NCBI GenBank assembly: GCA_050184295.1
Contig: JBFXAM010000023.1
Span: 1-51,172 of the forward strand
DNA length: 51,172 bases
Source of the DNA: JBFXAM01 sp050184295
GTDB taxonomy: Bacteria; Planctomycetota; Phycisphaerae; UBA1845; Fen-1342
Direction of reading: 5' to 3'
The stretch's first letter is position 1, and every line of letters starts with the position of its first letter. The translations under genes were made by a program, and so were the position numbers. Positions 45,814 to 51,172 of the stretch are shown here, in pieces. The notes under the pieces were generated by a model. The model did not search any database. It saw only the letters and a list, made by a program, of their open reading frames with translations, and was not told the origin of the DNA.

Positions 45814-47114
45814 GACGTGCTCGGCGAGACGGGTCGCTTTCGGGGGCGTGCGCCGCGGATGAAGTCCCACACCTCGCGCAAGCCGAAGAGCCCCTGCGGG
45901 CGCAGGATCATCATCAGGATGAGGCAGAGCGCATAGATGACCATTCGGTATTCGGCGAGATTCACGCCGGCCGCGACCGCGCGGACGCGCACGATCTCGA
46001 GCGCCGCGAAGATGGTCGCGGTCCACGCCGCCCGTCGCCACCGCCGCGCTCCGCCGAACGCCAGCGCCGCGGCCACCGCGAGCACGCCGAGCGGCCAGAC
46101 CGGCGGCGGCTGGCGGAGGAGTTCGGGCAGGATGGTGACAAGCCCGGCGGCGACGACCGCGCCGGAGATCGAGCCCATCCCGCCGAGCACGACCATGATG
46201 ACGATGTCGAAGGACTTCTGAAAGCCGAGTTCGCGCGGGTTGAGCGAGGTGCCGACTTCATGCGCGAAGAGCCCGCCGGCGATCCCGGCGAGGAATGCCG
46301 CGATCACGAAGGCCTGCACCTTGCAGCGCGTGGTGGGCACGCCCATCGCCTCGGCGGCAACCTCGTCCTCGCGGATCGAGAGATAGGCGCGTCCGTGGGT
46401 CGACTCCTTGAGCCGGAACGCGACCAGCAGCGTGATGGCGACGCACAGGTAGATCCAGAAAAGCGTCGAGTAGAACGGGATGCCCGAGAAGCCCAGCGCG
46501 CCGCCCAGCGACGTCGCCAGCGTCAGGGTGCTGGCCTGCTGGACCTCGTCAGGAAAATAGAGCACGTCGCTGGACAGTTGGAGCAGCACGCGGACGATCT
46601 CGCCGAAACCCAGCGTCACGATCGCCAGGTAGTCGCCGCGCAGCCGCAACGACGGCAGCCCGACAATCAGGCCGGCAAGCGCTGCGACGAGTCCGCCGGC
46701 GATGAGCGCACCGACGAAGAGCAGGTCGCCGCTCAGCAGCCACCCGTCGGCGCCGCCGCTGAGCGTTCCCCCGTGAACGGCGACGTCGCCCCAGACGCGC
46801 ATCGACGTGTAGTAGACGATGGCCGCCGCCGTGTAGCCGCCGATGGCCATGAAGCCGGCGTGCCCGATCGAGAACTGGCCGGTGAAGCCGTTCACGATCG
46901 TCAGCGACACCGCCAGGATCACGTTGATGCCGATGTCCATCAGCACCTTGACATAAAACGGCCCCGGCAGCTCGAAGTGCTGTAGCAGCGGCTCGAGATA
47001 CGCGTGCAGCGCGTACGCGGCCGCCACCCCGACCAGCAGCGGCGTCAGCCCGCGCAATGCGGCGGCCGCCGGGCTGGGTCGGAGCAGTCGGGTGCCTCGC
47101 GCGAGGTCGGCCAT
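45810..47114 (-). CDS. livM: Branched-chain amino-acid ABC transporter permease LivM
   Basis: A 434-residue inner-membrane permease. The ATG at 47114 starts two bases after the livH stop. It has about ten membrane helices and the LivM signatures GFTGQFSIGHAGFMAIGGYTAA, GDYLAIVTLGFGEIVRV, and EDEVAAEAMGVPTTRCK, the loop that contacts the ATPase. It is longer than many LivM (about 300-350) because of an extra C-terminal helical stretch around residues 345-400. Confidence 0.93.
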   Translation of the reverse strand: MADLARGTRLLRPSPAAAALRGLTPLLVGVAAAYALHAYLEPLLQHFELPGPFYVKVLMDIGINVILAVSLTIVNGFTGQFSIGHAGFMAIGGYTAAAIVYYTSMRVWGDVAVHGGTLSGGADGWLLSGDLLFVGALIAGGLVAALAGLIVGLPSLRLRGDYLAIVTLGFGEIVRVLLQLSSDVLYFPDEVQQASTLTLATSLGGALGFSGIPFYSTLFWIYLCVAITLLVAFRLKESTHGRAYLSIREDEVAAEAMGVPTTRCKVQAFVIAAFLAGIAGGLFAHEVGTSLNPRELGFQKSFDIVIMVVLGGMGSISGAVVAAGLVTILPELLRQPPPVWPLGVLAVAAALAFGGARRWRRAAWTATIFAALEIVRVRAVAAGVNLAEYRMVIYALCLILMMILRPQGLFGLREVWDFIRGARPRKRPVSPSTS

Positions 47115-47116
47115 TG

Positions 47117-48271
47117 TCAGACTTTCTCCACGGTCGCCTTGCCGAGAATGCCCGCCGGCCGCAGCAGCAGCACGAGAATCAGCAGGGAGAACACATACAC
47201 GTCGCTGAGTTGCGGATAAAGATAGGCACGCCCGAAGAACTCGATCAGGCCGATGAAGAGCCCGCCGAGCATGGCGCCGCGGACGTTGCCGATGCCGCCG
47301 ATGACGGCCGCGACAAAGGCCTTGAGCCCGAGCAACACCCAGGTCGCGTGGGCTGGCTGGTTCAGTCCGGGGTATTTCATTGCGAACAGGTAGCCCGCCG
47401 CCGCCGCCAGCATCGTGCCCAGCACAAACGTGAACGAGATCGTCCGGTCGACGGAGATGCCCATCAGCGCGGCGTGGTTGAAATTGAACGACACCGCGCG
47501 CATCGCGGTCCCCAGCTTCGTGCGGTACACCAGCCATTCCAGCAGCAGCATCAGCACGACTGCCGTCCCCGCCCCCACCACGTCCACGAGCCGCACGTTC
47601 ACGTCCATCACCTGTGCGATGACGACGTCCGGCAGCAGCGGCGGCATGCGCTGCGGCTGCGTGCCGAAGAGGAACTTGAGTTGTCCGGCGTTTTGCAGGA
47701 ACAGCGAAACGCCGATCGCCGTGATGAGGACGTTCAGGCGCGGCGCGCCGCGCAGCGGCTTGTACGCGAGTCGCTCGATGCTGAATCCGACCAGCCCGCA
47801 GCTCAGCATGGCACAGATGAGGATGAAAAACGCGCTCAGGTAGCGTGCCGCGGGCTGCTCTTCGTGATAGACCAGCCGGGCCAGGTGGGCGGCGCCGAAC
47901 GCGGCCCACGCCCACACACCGACCAACAGCACGGTGACCCCCGGGCCGCCGTCCGCCAGCGGCAGGCGAATGCGCGTGCGCAGCGGGCCGGCGACGCCGC
48001 GCTCATAGCCGGTCAGCAGGGCGCCGAACGCGGGCACCGCGATCAGGACCACGTAGAGCCAGTTCGGCGGCGTGAACTCGGCGCCGCTGGCGCTCCACCC
48101 GGCGCCGACGGCAGCGACGAACGACACCCACGCACCGAGCACGAAGATGTCGCTGTGCGCGAAGTTGATGAACTTCAAGATGCCATAGACCATCGTGTAG
48201 CCCAACGCGATCAGCGCGTAGAGGCTGCCGACGGCGACGCCGTCCATGAGCGTCTGGAGGAATTTCGCCAC
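47117..48271 (-). CDS. livH: Branched-chain amino-acid ABC transporter permease LivH
   Basis: A 384-residue permease starting at the ATG at 48271, three bases after the livK stop. LivH signatures: LMDGVAVGSLYALIALGYTMVYGILKFINFAHSD at the start and GTAMRAVSFNFNHAALMGISVDR, the coupling loop, plus AVIGGIGNVRGAMLGGLFIG near the end. Extra residues (about 60-115 and 125-150) make it longer than the usual 300, which adds loop or helix segments after the second and third helices. Confidence 0.93.
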   Translation of the reverse strand: MAKFLQTLMDGVAVGSLYALIALGYTMVYGILKFINFAHSDIFVLGAWVSFVAAVGAGWSASGAEFTPPNWLYVVLIAVPAFGALLTGYERGVAGPLRTRIRLPLADGGPGVTVLLVGVWAWAAFGAAHLARLVYHEEQPAARYLSAFFILICAMLSCGLVGFSIERLAYKPLRGAPRLNVLITAIGVSLFLQNAGQLKFLFGTQPQRMPPLLPDVVIAQVMDVNVRLVDVVGAGTAVVLMLLLEWLVYRTKLGTAMRAVSFNFNHAALMGISVDRTISFTFVLGTMLAAAAGYLFAMKYPGLNQPAHATWVLLGLKAFVAAVIGGIGNVRGAMLGGLFIGLIEFFGRAYLYPQLSDVYVFSLLILVLLLRPAGILGKATVEKV

Positions 48272-48274
48272 GGG

Positions 48275-49420
48275 CTATTTGGGAGGCTCGATCGTCGTGA
48301 CGTACTTGGGAACGCCGCCCGTCATCTTCACCACCACGGCCGACTTCTGCGCGTTCCGCTCCTTGTCGATCGAAATCTTGCCGGTGACGGCGGCAAAGTC
48401 CTTCGTTTCGGCGATCGCGGCGGCCAGATCCTTGCCCTCCAACGACTTCGCCCGTTTCATCGCGTCGAACAGCAGCCGCGCCGCGTCATACCCCAGCGCC
48501 GCGAGCCCGTCCGGCGTCTGGCCGTACGTGTCCTTGAACTTTTTCACAAACGCCTGCACCGCGGGGGTCGGCTGGTCCGCGGCGTAGTGGTTCGAGTAGT
48601 AGCAGCCCTCGATGGCCGCCCCGGCGATCTCGGCGAGCTTGGACGAATCCCAGCCGTCGCCGCCCAGCAGCGGCACCGTGATTCCCAGCTTGCGCGCCTG
48701 GATCGCAATGTTCCCCACGTCCGTGTAGTAGCCGGGGATGAAGATCACGTCCGGCTTGGTGTCGCGGATGTTGCTGAGCTGCGCCGAGAAGTCCTGATCG
48801 CCGCCGCCGTAGGCCTGGTCTGTGACGATCTTGCCGCCGAGCTTGTCGAACTCCCGCTTGAAATCGTCCCGCAGCCCTTTGGAATACGCCTGGGCCTGGT
48901 CGTAGAGCACCGCGGCCGTCCGGGCCTTCAGGTCGCCGGTCGCAAACTTCGCCACCACATAGCCTTGGAACGGATCGAGGAAACAGACGCGGAAGATCAT
49001 GTCGCCGATCATCGTAACTCGCGGATTCGTCGACGACGGCGTGATCATCGGCACGCCGTATTGCTGCGCGACGCGCCCGCCCGCCAGCGACAACGACGAC
49101 GCCACCTCGCCGAGAAGCGCCGTCACCTTGTCGTTGGTGATCAGACGCGTCACCGCCGTGCCGGCCTGCTGCGGCTGGCCGGCGGTGTCGTAGGTAATGA
49201 GCTCGATCTGCCGGCCGTTGATCCCGCCGGCGGCGTTGATTTCCTGAACCGCCAGCTTGATGGCGTTGTCGGTCGACTGCCCGAAAGTGGCCTCGGACCC
49301 GGTCATGGAGCCGTAGTGTCCGATTTTAATGGGATCCGCCGCCCACGCCGAGGCGGACAGCACCGTGCCGCCGATGAACGCGAGCGCGGCACGGGCCGCG
49401 CGGGGAAACACAGCCTTCAT
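48275..49420 (-). CDS. livK: Branched-chain amino-acid ABC transporter substrate-binding protein
   Basis: A 381-residue periplasmic binding protein and first gene of the liv operon. The ATG at 49420 has AAGGAG eight bases upstream; longer readings are rejected. Signal peptide about 1-27 (AALAFIGGTVLSASAWA). The body has the LIV-type pattern: PIKIGHYGSMTGSEATFGQS, GGINGRQIELITYDT, VTALLGEVASS, SLSLAGG, and PDVIFIPGYYTDVG. It likely decides the substrate; a family member could bind amides or other amino acids, so livK is a family-level name. Confidence 0.92.
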   Translation of the reverse strand: MKAVFPRAARAALAFIGGTVLSASAWAADPIKIGHYGSMTGSEATFGQSTDNAIKLAVQEINAAGGINGRQIELITYDTAGQPQQAGTAVTRLITNDKVTALLGEVASSLSLAGGRVAQQYGVPMITPSSTNPRVTMIGDMIFRVCFLDPFQGYVVAKFATGDLKARTAAVLYDQAQAYSKGLRDDFKREFDKLGGKIVTDQAYGGGDQDFSAQLSNIRDTKPDVIFIPGYYTDVGNIAIQARKLGITVPLLGGDGWDSSKLAEIAGAAIEGCYYSNHYAADQPTPAVQAFVKKFKDTYGQTPDGLAALGYDAARLLFDAMKRAKSLEGKDLAAAIAETKDFAAVTGKISIDKERNAQKSAVVVKMTGGVPKYVTTIEPPK

Positions 49421-49949
49421 GGGGGAATCTCCTTGAAAAGCGAGCATACGGATAGTCCCGCGCCCGGGGGGTGTCAAGGGACCACTGCCCGTTCGGACGG
49501 CGAACACGCGCGCCGTATTTCAAAACCGCCGCCGAACCCGCCCCGGCAACCGGGTCGGCGACGACGGCGCGCGATGGGCGCCCGGCGCGCGCTGACAGTT
49601 CAAACGCCGCGCGGGCGTGAATTGAGCGAAACACGGTTCCGGGTCGGACGCCCGACGCATGGCGTCAACCCGCCGTTTCCGCGAATAAGGGGACCGCTTG
49701 AGCGTTTGCGCGATGGGGGGTCGTGCGCCCGGGGCCGGCCGGTTGCGTTCCCGCTGTTCAATCGCCCCGGCTTGGGAGATCCTGAATCGACCGCTCATGA
49801 CGGAGTCGCTCCGGAGCGGCTGTGCAGATCGCATTGTGGGACAGTTTGCGTTGGAATACGATCTCGGTTGCATGCTTCGCGCTGGCGAACCCGTCCGTCG
49901 CCATGGATGATTGTCGCTGGCTCCTATTCGAAACAGAGGGAGAGTTGCC
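49421..49949. other. Intergenic region between the liv operon and the cysteine-rich gene
   Basis: About 530 bases without a supported gene. The livK ribosome binding site is at 49427-49434. A GGAGTCGCTCCGGAGCGGCTG palindrome-like stretch lies at about 49802-49821. AGGGAG (49937-49942) sets the start of the next gene. No clear promoter was seen. Confidence 0.4.
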
Positions 49950-51146
49950 GTGAGTACACCCGCTACCGGTGCCTGTTGTCGTTACACCCGTCGTTCGCTT
50001 TCCAGCCTGGGCCTGTTCGTTCTGCCCGTCGCGCTCTCCTTCGCTTTCGCATCCCACGCCGTCGCTCAACCCGCCACGGGCGCGTGCTGCATCCGCACGC
50101 CCGCCGGCGGATTCGAGTGCGTCGTGCTGACGCCCGCGATGTGCGCGGAGCGCAACGGCATCTACCGCGGCGACAACGTCGCGTGCTCGCCGACCGTGTG
50201 TGGCAACACGGTCATCCGCGGCGCCTGCTGCATCGCGGCCGGTGGACTGATCCGCTGCGAACTGGTCACGCGTGAGCAGTGCACCGCGCTGAACGGCCAG
50301 TATCGCGGCGACAACACCACCTGCGGCCCCGACACGTGCGGTCCGCCGCCGGTCACGGGCGCCTGCTGCCTCGGCCTCGGAACGCCGCTGGTGCGCTGCG
50401 AAATGCTCACCGCCCAGCAGTGCGCCGCCGCCGGCGGCCAGTATCGCGGCGACCACGTCGCGTGCACCGCCACGCTCTGCGCCCCGACCGGCGCCACGGG
50501 CGCGTGCTGCATCACCGGTCCGAACGGAAACGTCGAGTGCGTCGTTCTCACCCGCGCCCAATGCACCGAGCGCAACGGCGTCTACCGCGGCGACGGAACG
50601 ACCTGCGGACCCGACACCTGCGGCCAAACGACGCCGCGCGGGGCCTGCTGCATCGTCGGCGGCGGCTTCATCCGCTGCGAGATGCTCACCCGCGAACAGT
50701 GCGCCGCGCTGAACGGTCAGTATCGCGGCGACAACGTCGCTTGCACCGCGACGCTCTGCGCCCCGCCGCCCATGACGGGCGCCTGCTGCGTCACGTCGGC
50801 AAACGGCGTGATCGAGTGCGTCGTCCTCACCCGCGCCCAGTGCACGGAGCGCAACGGCGTCTATCGCGGCGACGGAGTGCCTTGCACCAACACGACGTGT
50901 GCGCCGCCGACGCCGCGCGGCGCCTGCTGCCTCGGTCTCGGCACGCCGCTCGTCCGCTGCGAAATGCTGACGCGCGAGCAGTGCGCGGCGCTGAACGGTC
51001 AGTATCGCGGCGACAACGTTGCTTGCACCGCGACGCTCTGCGCCCCGACGGGCGCGACCGGCGCGTGCTGCATCTCCGGCCCGAACGGCAACGTGGAGTG
51101 CGTCGTCCTCACCCGCGCCCAGTGCACGGAGCGCAACGGCGTCTAG
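49950..51146 (+). CDS. Secreted cysteine-rich tandem-repeat protein, interrupted in repeat 8 at the window edge
   Basis: A protein of 398 codons as read. The GTG start at 49950 follows AGGGAGAG. After a signal segment (LGLFVLPVALSFAFASHAVA, about 21-40) come seven full repeats of 46-47 residues and part of an eighth. Each has six Cys: GACC, C before (V/M)LT, QC (or MC) near E/A-x-NG, and two in the C-x(4)-C end (YRGDNVACxxxxC). Odd repeats read ECVVLT...ERNG, even ones CEMLT/CELVT...(A/L)NGQ, an alternating pattern. Repeat 8 ends at TAG (51144-51146) where other repeats have TAC or TAT for the Tyr of YRGD; the frame continues beyond. Function unknown; disulfide-rich surface protein is likely. 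Confidence 0.75.
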   Translation: MSTPATGACCRYTRRSLSSLGLFVLPVALSFAFASHAVAQPATGACCIRTPAGGFECVVLTPAMCAERNGIYRGDNVACSPTVCGNTVIRGACCIAAGGLIRCELVTREQCTALNGQYRGDNTTCGPDTCGPPPVTGACCLGLGTPLVRCEMLTAQQCAAAGGQYRGDHVACTATLCAPTGATGACCITGPNGNVECVVLTRAQCTERNGVYRGDGTTCGPDTCGQTTPRGACCIVGGGFIRCEMLTREQCAALNGQYRGDNVACTATLCAPPPMTGACCVTSANGVIECVVLTRAQCTERNGVYRGDGVPCTNTTCAPPTPRGACCLGLGTPLVRCEMLTREQCAALNGQYRGDNVACTATLCAPTGATGACCISGPNGNVECVVLTRAQCTERNGV

Positions 51147-51172
51147 CGCGGCGTCAACGTCCCTTGCAAGAA

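Noticed and set aside
47057..50275. A 1072-residue open frame on the plus strand
   Set aside because: It is antisense to livH and livK and crosses the intergenic gap; it has no ribosome binding site and no recognisable domain.
51144..51146. Stop-codon readthrough or TAG recoding in the cysteine-rich gene
   Set aside because: The TAG comes with other mismatches in the last 30 bases, so a contig-end error explains it more simply; no recoding element was seen.

Overview
This 51 kb, very GC-rich window looks like a chromosomal piece of a Planctomycetota bacterium, probably Phycisphaerae-like and possibly a metagenome contig. The reasons are three unrelated secreted proteins ending in the GD(L/M)NCDG...FDID dockerin-like tail common in that group, a YfhO-type membrane protein, a GroES variant, a 5-helix SdhC-type anchor, many interspersed hairpin repeats, and mixed-direction gene packing. 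The organism call is inference; no rRNA is present.

Layout. 0-10 kb: the 5' end of a PTS IIA gene, tRNA-Ser(GGA), a YfhO-like membrane protein, a VOC protein, a secreted WD40-dockerin protein with a strong terminator, a second secreted dockerin protein, an SDR oxidoreductase and a cytidylate-kinase-like protein. 10.4-19.0 kb: a nine-gene minus-strand operon, the highlight of the window. 19.2-24.6 kb: housekeeping genes queF, deoC, larB, a groES-like gene, fmt and rsmB. 24.7-26.6 kb: an AlbA_2/Schlafen-type protein of accessory character. 26.6-30.5 kb: the succinate dehydrogenase operon sdhC-sdhA-sdhB, with an array of eight 35-bp hairpin repeats between sdhC and sdhA. 31.3-35.0 kb: carB. 35.0-37.4 kb: a lower-GC patch with hairpin repeats, a decayed RAYT transposase and two secreted proteins. 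37.6-44.2 kb: a HEAT-repeat protein, a two-domain chromate transporter, a beta-barrel gene behind a sigma-54-type promoter, a CarH-like MerR/B12-fold regulator divergent from a FAS1 (fasciclin) protein, and a DUF378 protein. 44.3-49.4 kb: a complete branched-chain amino-acid ABC transporter (livK-H-M-G-F). 49.9-51.1 kb: a cysteine-rich tandem-repeat secreted protein that ends at the window edge.

The 10.4-19.0 kb operon reads like a bacterial ESCRT-III/Vps4 membrane-remodelling system. It encodes a meiotic-clade AAA+ ATPase with an N-terminal MIT-like helical domain, a short N-anchor/helical/acidic-tail protein of Snf7/CHMP appearance, a second coiled-coil protein, and a winged-helix plus coiled-coil protein of CHMP7-like layout. 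The first and third of the coiled-coil proteins carry the same C-terminal ALxAE(L/V)xAL motif, which resembles the MIM1 motif that eukaryotic ESCRT-III proteins use to bind the Vps4 MIT domain. The same operon holds an SPFH-like beta-propeller protein, a Ser/Thr kinase with a double zinc ribbon, two small membrane proteins and a nucleotidyltransferase-fold protein. All of this is read by eye from sequence and needs profile and structure searches to confirm.
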